Assembly (NCBI GenBank): GCA_964369635.1
Contig: CAYJGN010000002.1
Location: 1-64,000, forward strand
Reading direction: 5' to 3'
Length of the DNA stretch: 64,000 bases
From: CAYJGN01 sp964369635
Lineage (GTDB): Bacteria; Bacillota; Clostridia; Oscillospirales; Ruminococcaceae
Each line of letters begins with the position of its first letter. Position 1 is the stretch's first letter. Positions 33,230 through 43,009 of the stretch are shown here, piece after piece. Made by a program: the position numbers and the translations under genes. The notes beneath the pieces were generated by a model that worked only from the letters and a program-made list of their open reading frames with translations, did no database searches and had not been told where the DNA came from.

Positions 33230-35185
33230 GTGGGTGATAATATCTGGTTAAAGCGACATAAAATGCTTGTCGACTACCTTTATATGCATACAGGCTGGAT
33301 AAAGGGAGACGAGCTTGCTCTAAAACTGCAAGTTAGCAGTCGCACCGTTCGAAACGATGTTGGGTATATAAATACCATAAAACCAAATCTAATCGAATCC
33401 TCGCCCCGGGGATATCGTTTCTTTCCAGATGCCGCGACCCATTCTCTGCTAACTGAAAGTTTGCGCACTATTCTCGAGCCTACCGAGCGACAAAATTATA
33501 TACTAAGCCAAATTCTGATAAACAATAGAGCAGAAAACCTGCATGATATCGCAGATAAGCTTTTTGTTAGTTTCCAAACTATCTCAAACGATTTTCGCAG
33601 ACTACAAAAGCAGATGAAAATCGAAGGTGTTTTTATCGAGCGAAAGGGCGATAGCATATTTGTAAACCTCGCTGAGCATGAACGCCGCAGGCTTTTAACA
33701 AACCTTGTTAAAGAGGAGATGGGCGAAGTTTTTCATGACCTATCTGCCTTTCATCATGAGACGATGAACCTCAATCTTCCCGAGATATCAACCCTGCTTC
33801 GAGAAATTTTCAATGAAGAGGGAATATCAATAGATGAGTATTCGATAAATTCGTTTGCTTTGCATCTCGCAATGGCGCTATTTCGTGTTAAAACTGATAA
33901 TTTCATAGATAGTACCGCCTATGATCACAGCTCGATTGATGGACTTAAAGAATTCGTTTTTTCAGAAAAGATAGCTGCGCGCATCTATTCGCTCTACGAG
34001 ATAGAGATACCAAATGTTGAAATCTCAGGTCTTGCTTATCATCTTATTGGTAGGCTTCGAGTAGATTTAGATGATACTTCGCTTGAAAATATTGATAAGT
34101 TTATAGATAAAAGCATCATCTCACTCGGCGAAAAGCTTTTTGCCGCAGCAGACGAAGTTTATGGTTTTAATCTATATAACGAGCGGATGTTTATTGGATT
34201 TCTATCCCACCTTCAAGATATGCTAATTAGACTTCGAAACAACAGAATAATCCAAAATCCTCTATCTAAAAACTTTAAAAACACCTATCCAGTAATATAC
34301 GATATTGCTGTTTTTATGGCTGATATGATAGCTGAATGCACTACCTACCATGTTAATGAAGAGGAAATAACCTCACTTGCAATACATATAGGTTCCGCTT
34401 TAGAGCAGTCTCGAATGTCTGATATTGACGAAGATCGAGTTCACCTGCTACTAATCTCACCGCAATATAGCGCCCGCTCTGATAAAATTTGTCATGCTAT
34501 TAACAACCGAGTCGGGAACGATATAGTTTGGGATGGGGTTCATACGAGTGTACAAAAAGATTATAGCGGTTTCCCTGTTGATGTTATAGTTACCACAGCG
34601 AACCTATCTTCATGCACTTTTAGAGAAAACCAAAGGGTTGTTTTTGTGAATCCCTTTTTAAAAGCAGACGATTTTAGCAGAATTGAGCAGGCGGTTCTGC
34701 TGACAAAAAAATCCTATAAACAGAAAAATTTTCTGCAAGCTGCAAACCTATGGCTTTCTGAAGATCTCTTCTTTATCGACCCACCTTGCAAAAATGAAAA
34801 TGAGATAATAGATTACCTCTGCTCTCATTTAAGCGATAAAGGTCTTGTTTATGATAATTTTTATGAACAGGTCATAAAGCGCGAACAGCTAAGCAGCACC
34901 TCTTATGGCGGTGGATTCGCTATCCCGCATTCAGTTGAGATGGACGCAAAGCAGACCGCTGTTGCTGTTGTTTTATTTAGAAAAGAGGTAGCTTGGGGTG
35001 GTGATAGGGTTTCATTTGTTATGTTGCCCGCTATCTCAAAAGATGATAATAAGCAGTTTTTAAACTTCTTAGAAACGCTAACCGAGCTTCTCTTAAATAC
35101 TCAAATTCTAAAAAAAGTATCCACAGCGGATACTTTTAAAGATTTAATAAACAGGCTTCGAGAATCCCTTGAATCTAATTTATAA
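33230..35185 (+). CDS. LicR/MtlR-type PRD transcriptional activator
   Basis: A 651-residue PTS-controlled regulator. Domains: N-terminal winged helix-turn-helix (about 5-60, LKLQVSSRTVRNDV), a second helix-turn-helix region (about 80-150), two PRD domains (about 170-290 and 295-400, with conserved histidines such as FALHLA and LAIHIG), an EIIB-like domain (about 405-490) and an EIIA type 2-like domain (about 505-645, GGGFAIPHS with the phospho-histidine). This is DNA-binding activator architecture (LicR, MtlR) rather than an RNA-binding antiterminator. The start is GTG, with AAGGAGG 7 nt upstream. It is convergent with the PTS operon at 35268-39137, its likely target. Phosphorylation by HPr and the EII proteins would set its activity. 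Confidence 0.9.
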   Translation: MGDNIWLKRHKMLVDYLYMHTGWIKGDELALKLQVSSRTVRNDVGYINTIKPNLIESSPRGYRFFPDAATHSLLTESLRTILEPTERQNYILSQILINNRAENLHDIADKLFVSFQTISNDFRRLQKQMKIEGVFIERKGDSIFVNLAEHERRRLLTNLVKEEMGEVFHDLSAFHHETMNLNLPEISTLLREIFNEEGISIDEYSINSFALHLAMALFRVKTDNFIDSTAYDHSSIDGLKEFVFSEKIAARIYSLYEIEIPNVEISGLAYHLIGRLRVDLDDTSLENIDKFIDKSIISLGEKLFAAADEVYGFNLYNERMFIGFLSHLQDMLIRLRNNRIIQNPLSKNFKNTYPVIYDIAVFMADMIAECTTYHVNEEEITSLAIHIGSALEQSRMSDIDEDRVHLLLISPQYSARSDKICHAINNRVGNDIVWDGVHTSVQKDYSGFPVDVIVTTANLSSCTFRENQRVVFVNPFLKADDFSRIEQAVLLTKKSYKQKNFLQAANLWLSEDLFFIDPPCKNENEIIDYLCSHLSDKGLVYDNFYEQVIKREQLSSTSYGGGFAIPHSVEMDAKQTAVAVVLFRKEVAWGGDRVSFVMLPAISKDDNKQFLNFLETLTELLLNTQILKKVSTADTFKDLINRLRESLESNL

Positions 35186-35186
35186 C

Positions 35187-35220
35187 AAAACGGTGAAAAT
35201 TTATTTCGCCGTTTTATTTA
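35187..35220. terminator. Terminator after the PRD regulator
   Basis: AAAACGG-T-GAAA pairs with TTTC-G-CCGTTTT (35187-35215), followed by ATTTATTT on the plus strand. It can also work on the minus strand. Confidence 0.7.
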
Positions 35221-35221
35221 T

Positions 35222-35256
35222 TTCTCACCTCTGCGCAAAAAATCGCAAAGGTGAGA
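35222..35256 (-). terminator. Hairpin after the PTS operon
   Basis: TCTCACCT pairs with AGGTGAGA (35223-35256) with an inner GCG/CGC pair. The following tract is A/T-rich and leads into the neighbouring terminator. Confidence 0.6.
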
Positions 35257-35267
35257 TTATAAATATT

Positions 35268-35864
35268 TTAAAATGCTGTATACTTAAATGCGTCGGGTTT
35301 TGCCTTTTCTGGATCATAATTATCAAGTATCTCGCGATATCTCTCTTTATAACCGTTATCAACCGGGAGCTGTGGTATAACCTTTGCACCCTCTTCAAAG
35401 AAGTGGATAGAGCCACGGCCCATCTCGGCACCGCGTTTTGTATGCTTATCAAGTCCAACATCCAAAATCTCAGGAACTTTGCCCATATTAGCTTCTTTGA
35501 TTATGATGTTTTTAAGATAATCGCTCGAGCGATCTTTCTCGCTCTCACAGAGAATTCTTATCGCATGGATAAAAAACATCGGCTGATCAACGCTTGCATA
35601 TGAAAAGCTTTTTCTCATCTGGTTTAGCGCATTAATCTGAACAGCAGCATCAAGGTTGCCAAAACCGATATCTTCAACCGATATCGAAATAAGACGTGTC
35701 CAAAGTTTCTCTAAAAGCTCAGGGCAGGTTGTATAAAGCTCATATGCATACTGGCAAGCAAGTTCTGTCATCCCTCTACGAACAGCTTTTTGAAACGAAG
35801 ATGTCACTTCATCAGTGGTGAGGCCGTTCTTTGTTTTGCTCTCGGACCAAATACTATATCCCAT
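35268..35864 (-). CDS. Stand-alone RarA/MgsA C-terminal-like protein in a PTS operon
   Basis: A 198-residue protein that resembles only the C-terminal part of the RarA/MgsA replication-associated AAA+ ATPases. The similar parts are an N-terminal helical bundle, an ISVEDIGFGNLDAA segment like the EDIG.A.P.AL motif of RarA, and a C-terminal HTKRGAEMGRG...FFEEGAKVIPQ stretch. There is no Walker A or B motif, so it is not an ATPase. It starts 3 nt after the EIIA stop, with GGAG 7 nt before the ATG, and is the last gene of the operon. Its role in sugar uptake is unknown; it might be an adaptor that reuses the RarA tetramerisation or clamp-binding fold. The family call is by eye only. Confidence 0.65.
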   Translation of the reverse strand: MGYSIWSESKTKNGLTTDEVTSSFQKAVRRGMTELACQYAYELYTTCPELLEKLWTRLISISVEDIGFGNLDAAVQINALNQMRKSFSYASVDQPMFFIHAIRILCESEKDRSSDYLKNIIIKEANMGKVPEILDVGLDKHTKRGAEMGRGSIHFFEEGAKVIPQLPVDNGYKERYREILDNYDPEKAKPDAFKYTAF

Positions 35865-35867
35865 TAT

Positions 35868-36182
35868 TTATCTCCTCGCCTCATATATTTCTATAAGCTC
35901 GGTAACCAAAATTTTAATGGTTTCCGCTGACATAAGCTGATCTTCTGCATGCGCCATAAAGAGGGTAATTTGAGCAACACCGCTCTCCATCTCGCTTGTA
36001 AGCACTTCGTTGTGTGCGTGGTGAGCATCGGTATAGCTTGCATCCCCAGCTTCAATAAGCGATAAACACTCATCCATATAGCCTTTTTTCGCCGCTTGAA
36101 GAGCACCGATATAGCTTGATTTAGCAGCGCCTGCAAATGCCGTTACCTGAAGTGCTACTTCACCTATCTGTTCAACAGTCAT
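35868..36182 (-). CDS. PTS lactose/cellobiose-family EIIA
   Basis: A 104-residue helical EIIA of the lactose/cellobiose family, which carries phosphate from HPr to EIIB. The expected phospho-histidine is H78 in FMAHAEDQLMSAE. The second histidine of the usual HAQDH motif (position 82) is glutamine here. In lactococcal EIIA-Lac, H78 is to my knowledge the phosphorylated residue and H82 an accessory one, so the protein should still work. The conserved DAHHAHNEVL segment (about 52-61) is present, as is D81, which is expected to bind the trimer metal. It is 12 nt downstream of the EIIB gene and 3 nt upstream of the RarA-like gene. Confidence 0.93.
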   Translation of the reverse strand: MTVEQIGEVALQVTAFAGAAKSSYIGALQAAKKGYMDECLSLIEAGDASYTDAHHAHNEVLTSEMESGVAQITLFMAHAEDQLMSAETIKILVTELIEIYEARR

Positions 36183-36194
36183 CCTATATCCTCC

Positions 36195-36488
36195 TTAACC
36201 GATAAGTGTTTTTGCTAGTTTCAAAACAGCTTCGCCATCACCCATCGCATAAGAGCGCGGGTCTATTCCGGCAACCGGTAGACCAGATTCAGCTTTTAGC
36301 GTTTCAACTGCATAGATAAGCTGAGGGCCAACTAAAACAACATCGAAGTTTTTAGCCTCTTCTTTTACCGATGTTGATGGTACAGCTTTAACCTCTACCT
36401 CTTCGCCAAGTTTTGTTGCCGCATCTTTTATCTTACCGACAAGAATAGAGCTTGACATTCCAGCATTACAACAAAGTAGTATTCTCAT
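36195..36488 (-). CDS. PTS lactose/cellobiose-family EIIB
   Basis: A 97-residue EIIB with the N-terminal phosphocysteine loop LLCCNAGMSSS (C7 expected to be phosphorylated; C6 is also cysteine) and the conserved VVLVGPQLIY strand. It transfers phosphate to the sugar taken up through the EIIC encoded at 37857-39137. It is 12 nt downstream of the GH4 gene within a five-gene operon. It differs clearly from the orphan EIIB at 32919. Confidence 0.94.
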   Translation of the reverse strand: MRILLCCNAGMSSSILVGKIKDAATKLGEEVEVKAVPSTSVKEEAKNFDVVLVGPQLIYAVETLKAESGLPVAGIDPRSYAMGDGEAVLKLAKTLIG

Positions 36489-36500
36489 GATATCTCCTTA

Positions 36501-37835
<1,335 letters not shown>

Positions 37836-37856
37836 TTAAACTCCTCTTTCTAATTC

Positions 37857-39137
37857 TTATTTCTCTGCTGCAGCAGCCTCTGCCTCTGCTTCTTTTTTAA
37901 GTTCATCCGCTTCCATCGCTTTAAAGAATGGGAAGTAGATTAGAGTCATAAGAGCGAGTAGTGCAAAAACTAACACAACTGATTTCCAGTCAAATGTCAT
38001 AAGATATGCGCCAACTCCGGGAGGTAGGAACCCTGGAGGATTTGCAATAGGCATTCCAACAAGGCCTGATGTCATACTGAAGTATGTTATTGTTGTCATT
38101 ATTAGTGGTCCAAATACAAAAGGTATAAACATAAATGGATTTAGGATAATTGGAGCACCGAATATGATAGGCTCGTTAATTCCAAATATTGATGGAACGA
38201 TACCAGCTTTACCAAGAGCGCTTAGTGATTTTGCTTTTGAGCGAATCATCATAGCGTTTAGTCCAAGTGTCATACCTGAACCTGATACCTGAAGAATAGC
38301 GTAGTATAGGCCAAATGTGAAGATATGAGTTACAGGCTCGCCTGCCGCATAGTTTGCGATATTCTCAGCTCCATAAGTAATAGCAAATGGTGCCCAAACT
38401 GCTGAAGTTATTGAAGGGCCGTGTAGACCAAAGAACCATAGGAACTGGGTTAGGAAGATAACTATTAGAAGTGCTGGTAGTGAGTCCATTCCTGTTATAG
38501 CAGGTGCTAAAAGGTTCATAACGCTTGCAGAGAAAACTGTTTCTGTAAGGTTCATTGAAAGAGTTGCGATTGCAACAGCCACAATAACGCTTATGATAAA
38601 CGGTATTAGCGCTGCAAAGCTCTGTCCAACCATTGAAGGAACGGTGCTTGGTAGTTTGATATATATCTTCTTTGCAAAACATAGGTGATATATTTCAACT
38701 GTGAGTATTGCTGAAACGATAGCTGTGAAGATACCGCTTGCACCAAGATACGAAACATTTAGAACACCATCAGCTATTGTTGTGCTGAGCATCAGGTGAA
38801 CTATTAGCGCATTTATAGGCGCTGAATTTCCTTCGATGCCATATCGTTTTGCAAGCGCCTGCGCTATAAATAGCACGACAAAGACCGAAATAAGGTCCGA
38901 TGTGAACGCTGCCGCGTAGGTTAAAATTGATAGGTTGTTTAGGATAAATGCATGGATAGGGCCACTTCCGAGTAGGTTCATTATTGCAAGTGGAATTAGG
39001 AATATTGAGCCGATTATAACGATAGGTACTGTTTGAATCATACCTTCTTTAATCGCCTGTAGGTGCTTTTGCTTTTCAAGTGCGTTTGCTATGGGCATAA
39101 TCTTGTTCATAAACTTTGGCATACCCGCTTGAGTCAT
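37857..39137 (-). CDS. PTS cellobiose-type EIIC permease
   Basis: A 426-residue membrane permease of the lactose/cellobiose EIIC family with about ten helices. Landmarks are KQKHLQAIKEGMIQTVPIVIIGS near the start, LWFFGLHGPS in the middle and GINEPIIFGAPIILNPFMFIPF near residue 340, the sugar-binding signature of the family. The C-terminal tail is alanine- and glutamate-rich. AGGGGGA lies 6-7 nt before the ATG. It is the first gene of the operon EIIC-GH4-EIIB-EIIA-RarA-like. It delivers phosphorylated sugar to the cytoplasm, and given the GH4 neighbour the substrate is probably an alpha-glucoside. Confidence 0.93.
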   Translation of the reverse strand: MTQAGMPKFMNKIMPIANALEKQKHLQAIKEGMIQTVPIVIIGSIFLIPLAIMNLLGSGPIHAFILNNLSILTYAAAFTSDLISVFVVLFIAQALAKRYGIEGNSAPINALIVHLMLSTTIADGVLNVSYLGASGIFTAIVSAILTVEIYHLCFAKKIYIKLPSTVPSMVGQSFAALIPFIISVIVAVAIATLSMNLTETVFSASVMNLLAPAITGMDSLPALLIVIFLTQFLWFFGLHGPSITSAVWAPFAITYGAENIANYAAGEPVTHIFTFGLYYAILQVSGSGMTLGLNAMMIRSKAKSLSALGKAGIVPSIFGINEPIIFGAPIILNPFMFIPFVFGPLIMTTITYFSMTSGLVGMPIANPPGFLPPGVGAYLMTFDWKSVVLVFALLALMTLIYFPFFKAMEADELKKEAEAEAAAAEK

Positions 39138-39510
39138 AAATTTTCCCCCTAAATAAATAATTTGTAATACAAAATGTATTTAAATTAATGATAACAAAAC
39201 GTTTAATTTATATCAAATAATAGTTTTCCTATCTGCGCGGAAAATGTGAAATAATAATATAAATCTGCAAAGCTTTAGGTGAAAATTGTTGTAAACATAT
39301 AAATAACGCCCGATAAAGAGCTGTAAATTTTCAGTTGCTTACAAAATTAGATTGCTTCTAATATTCTTCTGTTTAAATAAAGGTCATCGGTATAAAATAA
39401 TGCGAATTATAGCTGCGGTTCGGCTCGATTTAGCAGCTTAATCCTTTATAAACCTTTGACCCTCTCCTCGAGCGATACTTTCTATTAAAATAGTATAAAA
39501 TAATTTGATT
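39138..39510. promoter_or_regulatory. Upstream region of the PTS operon with operator candidates
   Basis: About 370 nt without a gene. A 13-bp palindrome (TTTGTA-A-TACAAA, near 39160) lies just before the ribosome binding site of the EIIC gene. Further up, an AAACGTTT core near 39197-39205 resembles a degenerate cre-like or PRD-regulator site. No convincing -35/-10 pair was fixed. The rest (39240-39480) is A/T-rich with nothing recognised. Confidence 0.35.
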
Positions 39511-39546
39511 AAAAAACCTCTGTATCTATAGATACAGAGGTTTTTT
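39511..39546. terminator. Bidirectional terminator after the MFS gene
   Basis: A perfect palindrome: AAAAAACCTCTGTATCTA pairs with its exact complement, ending in six Ts on either strand. It abuts the stop codon of the MFS gene. Confidence 0.9.
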
Positions 39547-39547
39547 A

Positions 39548-40736
39548 TTATATCTTTTTATATAAAAGGAAGCTTATGATGCAGTAGCCAAAAATCAAAA
39601 TCATCGTCGCAATATAAGAAAACTGCTCATAGACAATACCGCCAATATATGGTCCAATTATAGCACCAACAACTATAGCATTATTTGCAAGTCCTATATT
39701 TTGCCCGTAGTATTTTTGTCCGTACTTTGATTTGACTAAATTCATTATCAAAACAGGACCGCCACCAAAGGTTATACCTGAAAAGATAAATCCTAAAACC
39801 ATAAGCTCAAAACTGCTTAAATAGATAGCCAACGCAATCGTTAGAGGCGATAACAAAGACATTATACTCACAAATCTCACAACAGACTTATTGCCATATT
39901 TATCGAGGAACAGTCCATAGAATATCCTTGAAAAACCATTGAAGAACGATACAAGCCCCGCTACTAAAGCGGCGGTAGTTGCACTGGCACCAAGCGACTG
40001 CGCCATCGGTGAAGAATGAGAAGATACGCACAGCCCAACCGCTGCGATAGGAACATACCAGATAAAAAGTCTTTTAAAATAGTCCCCTTTTAGCATCTCT
40101 CGCGGCGCTATATCTGCCGTTTTAATGCTATCTTTTGCCGGCGGAAGGTACTTTGTCTCCTCTTCATTTGGAACTCGGTTAAATGGGGATAGAATAGCGA
40201 GTACCGCAAACCCTATTCCACCTAAAATTTTAAATGCTATGCTCCAATGGAAAAGCTCCATTATAAGGTTTGCAAGGTTTCCAAGCACCATTCCTCCAAG
40301 CCCAAAGCTCATAAGCAAGATCCCTGTTATAAAGCTCGGTTTATCGGGAAACCATGGAAGAACCTTCGAGAGACAGAGGATATATACCATACCCATAGCC
40401 ACCGAAGCTACAAATCCATAGAGGAAATAAAGNNNNNNNNNNCTGCCAAAGCTGCGTTATATATGATGTTAAAAAGAGCGAAACTCCAACTATAATACCG
40501 CTTACAAATACAATAATCTGCGGTTTTATTCTCTGCGCTATAAAGTTTGCAACACTTGCAGCTAAGGTGCTAAGGGATAGACTTAGGGTGAAGGTTAGGC
40601 TCGTCTGTGACCTCTGCCAGCCAAATTCCTGCTCAAGAGGAGTTACAAAAACAGTCCAGGCAAAGAGGAGACCGCTAAATAGGATAAGCAGAACGTTTGC
40701 CGATAAAATTATTAGTCTTTTTCGCTTAATATTCAT
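39548..40736 (-). CDS. MFS transporter (oxalate/formate antiporter family), interrupted by an assembly gap
   Basis: One gene of about 390 codons split by ten Ns (40433-40442). The N-terminal part runs from 40736 (MNIKRKRLIILSANVLLIL) through LLFAWTVFVTPLEQEFGW, typical of the OFA group of major facilitator carriers, to TQLWQ at the gap. After the gap the matching frame continues LYFLYGFVASVAMGMVYIL to the stop at 39548. The two halves are out of frame across exactly ten Ns, so the true join must be another length, probably close to zero missing codons. It has twelve predicted helices. It follows the methylthioribose salvage genes on the same strand, past a terminator-like hairpin. Substrate unknown; export of an organic acid or alcohol end product is one possibility. 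Confidence 0.8.
40433..40442. other. Assembly gap (10 N)
   Basis: Ten consecutive Ns inside the MFS gene. The same length is used at 60982-60991, so this is a fixed placeholder rather than a measured gap. Confidence 0.95.
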
Positions 40737-40744
40737 AAAATCAC

Positions 40745-40775
40745 CAAAAAAATGCCCGAGTGTTTACCTCGGGCA
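40745..40775 (-). terminator. Terminator after the salvage operon
   Basis: On the minus strand TGCCCGAG pairs with CTCGGGCA around a 7-nt loop (40753-40775), followed by TTTTTTT. The MFS gene beyond it would need read-through or its own promoter. Confidence 0.88.
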
Positions 40776-40781
40776 GATAAA

Positions 40782-41828
40782 TTATTTGTAGAACTCCCAA
40801 AGATTGAGTGGTGCGTATATTCCCTTTGCAGTTACAACACCATCGCAGAGTTTCGGTGGAGTTATATCAAATGCAGGGTAGTATCCTTTCACTCCATCCA
40901 TCGTAACCTTTGTCCCCATTGCATCAAGCACGAGATTTGGGTCACGAAGCTCTATTTCAACGGTATCTATTGTTGGATGAGCAATATTCGGGCTACCTGT
41001 TACAAAATATGGAATACCGTGATACGAAGCTGCGAGCGCAACTTGGAATGTTCCAACTTTATTAACAACATAACCATCCATTGTTATAACGTCTGCCGCT
41101 GAAGTGAAGATATCGACATTTTTCTTCTTCATAACATACCCCGGCATATTATCGGTGATAACTGTTACGTCAAATCCCATATCGCAACCAACTGAAGCGG
41201 TAAGCCTTGCCCCTTGGAAATATGGTCTTGTCTCAGGGCATATCATCTTAACTTCTTTTCCGCTCTCTTTGCAGTAGCGAAGGGTTGTTCCTATAACTGT
41301 TTCTGCAAAGCACATTGTCATGAATGTTCCGTTGTTTGGAATTTTAGAAGCCAAATGTTTACCAACTTCGATATAGGTCTTGTAGGTGTTGTTTATGGTA
41401 TTGAAGGCATAGAGGAAAAGCTCATCAATAAGCTTTTGACCTGCATCGCCGCCCTCTGTTACTTCTTTTACAACCTTAAGCGCCCCTTCAACTATCCTCT
41501 TCATCTTCTCAACAGTTGTTGGTCTTGCGTGGGATAAGGTATAAGCTGCTTTTTCCATATATTCTAAAACATTTGCGATATTTTTAGTTTTAACTTCATA
41601 GGCCGCAAGTACCATACCCATAGCTGCCGCAGTATATGGACCGCCGCTCTGAGTTACCATATCAGCTATTGCCTGCGCTACCTCTTCGTGGCGCACACAC
41701 ACAACATACTCGGTTCTAATTGGATAAATTCTGCGATCAAGTATGCGAACTGTTCCATTTTCATACCATGCAACATTTTCATATTTTAGCATAAAGGCTA
41801 AATCATAATCCGCTCTATTATCAAACAT
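40782..41828 (-). CDS. MtnA-like aldose-1-phosphate isomerase (methylthioribose-1-P or 5-deoxyribose-1-P isomerase)
   Basis: A 348-residue protein of the eIF-2B/MtnA isomerase family, which turns 5-methylthioribose-1-phosphate into the ribulose form. The catalytic cysteine region is FMTMCFAETVIG, followed by CPETRPYFQGARLTA (the DETRP.LQGARLTA signature), VITDNMPGYVM, an aspartate in SAADVITMDG where MtnA has its catalytic Asp, and NKVGTFQVALAASYHGIPYFV. It departs from standard MtnA at several positions (MTMC for THCN, SAAD for GAD), so the real substrate may be 5-deoxyribose-1-phosphate. It is the last gene of the operon, 14 nt after the alcohol dehydrogenase gene. The neighbours encode the kinase and aldolase that act before and after it. 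Confidence 0.85.
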   Translation of the reverse strand: MFDNRADYDLAFMLKYENVAWYENGTVRILDRRIYPIRTEYVVCVRHEEVAQAIADMVTQSGGPYTAAAMGMVLAAYEVKTKNIANVLEYMEKAAYTLSHARPTTVEKMKRIVEGALKVVKEVTEGGDAGQKLIDELFLYAFNTINNTYKTYIEVGKHLASKIPNNGTFMTMCFAETVIGTTLRYCKESGKEVKMICPETRPYFQGARLTASVGCDMGFDVTVITDNMPGYVMKKKNVDIFTSAADVITMDGYVVNKVGTFQVALAASYHGIPYFVTGSPNIAHPTIDTVEIELRDPNLVLDAMGTKVTMDGVKGYYPAFDITPPKLCDGVVTAKGIYAPLNLWEFYK

Positions 41829-41842
41829 AATTTTCCCCTCTC

Positions 41843-43006
41843 TTACATTAAGCCTTTAAACAGCGCGATAATCTCTTCTTTTGTTGGCATAACAGGGTTA
41901 TTTCCGATACTGCCATCAACTAAAGTTTTATCTGCAAGCAGACTTAAATCTTCTTCTTTTACTCCGATAGATTTTAGCGCGACTTTAGTGCCTACTGTTT
42001 CGCTAAGTTTCTCTACTTCGCTGATAAAATATTTTGCCGCTGCTGCATCATCAAGATTTGCAGTTTCGATAGGGCAAACTATTTTGCCAAGGTTTGCAAA
42101 GCGCATCTCAGCCATTTTATCCGCACAGTTAAACTTCATAACAGCCGGCAAAATTATAGCGTTGCAAAGTCCGTGTGGCAGATCATAGACAGCTGATAAC
42201 TGGTGGGACATCGAATGAACAAGTCCGCAACCTGAGTTTGCAAAAGCAAGACCCGCGATATACTGGGCAACAGCCATATCTTCTCTTGATTGCTCGGTAC
42301 TTTTAAGCGTTGCATCAGGCAGCGCATCAAAGCAGAGTTTAATTGCAGACTCTGCAAGTGCCGCTGTCATCTTAAATGAGTTTTTGGAGGTATAGGTCTC
42401 TATCGCGTGAGTTAGCGCGTCCATTCCAGTTCCTGCAGTTAAGCCCTTTGGCAGACCCATCATCAGCTTATGATCATCGACTGCTATCGTGCAGATAGTG
42501 TTTTTATCTTTAATTCCGTATTTAATACCTGTGCTCTCATCTATAATTACATACGCTTGAGTGCACTCACTGCCAGTTCCCGCAGTAGTATTAACTGCTA
42601 CCTGTGGCATCGCTAAGTTTTTTGTGCTGTGAGCTGCTTTTGCAAAATCAACGATATTTCCATCGTTTGTTTTAAGCAGAGCAATAGCCTTTGCACAGTC
42701 GTGCGCAGACCCGCCGCCTATTGACAAAACAAAATCACAGCCTTTTTCGTTTAGCATCGAAAGCCCATCATTTACATTTTTAAGGGTAGGATTTGGTTGA
42801 ACACCATCGAATATATCATATTTGATGTCGCCTTTATCAAGAGCATCGGTAACTATTTTAACTATTCCAAGCTCGATTAGCGGTTTATCGGTAACGATAA
42901 GCGCATAATTTAAATCATATGATTTAATCTCGTTTGCAAGTCCCTCTTCAATACAGCCGTACCCAAAAAGAGTTGTTCTCGGTGCATAATATTTATAAAC
43001 GCTCAT
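41843..43006 (-). CDS. Iron-dependent alcohol dehydrogenase
   Basis: A 387-residue group III (iron-containing) alcohol dehydrogenase. It has the NAD-binding segment SIGGGSAHDCAKAIAL (about 95-110), then NTTAGTGSECTQ, GTGMDALTHAIETY with metal-binding Asp and His, and GLVHSMSHQLSAVYDLPHGLCNA with two further histidines. It probably reduces the aldehyde released by the neighbouring aldolase: acetaldehyde to ethanol if the substrate is 5-deoxyribose, methylthioacetaldehyde to 2-methylthioethanol if it is methylthioribose. It lies between the isomerase gene (14 nt) and the aldolase gene (3 nt). The metal ligands appear intact. Confidence 0.93.
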   Translation of the reverse strand: MSVYKYYAPRTTLFGYGCIEEGLANEIKSYDLNYALIVTDKPLIELGIVKIVTDALDKGDIKYDIFDGVQPNPTLKNVNDGLSMLNEKGCDFVLSIGGGSAHDCAKAIALLKTNDGNIVDFAKAAHSTKNLAMPQVAVNTTAGTGSECTQAYVIIDESTGIKYGIKDKNTICTIAVDDHKLMMGLPKGLTAGTGMDALTHAIETYTSKNSFKMTAALAESAIKLCFDALPDATLKSTEQSREDMAVAQYIAGLAFANSGCGLVHSMSHQLSAVYDLPHGLCNAIILPAVMKFNCADKMAEMRFANLGKIVCPIETANLDDAAAAKYFISEVEKLSETVGTKVALKSIGVKEEDLSLLADKTLVDGSIGNNPVMPTKEEIIALFKGLM

Positions 43007-43009
43007 ATT

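Noticed and set aside
35169..35603. 144-codon plus-strand frame overlapping the terminator and the RarA-like gene
   Set aside because: It runs antisense through an operon gene with a clear start and a ribosome binding site, and its own start lies inside the regulator gene.
40341..40736. Separate short membrane protein with a frameshifted end
   Set aside because: It is the N-terminal half of the MFS gene; the apparent frameshift is due to the N placeholder.
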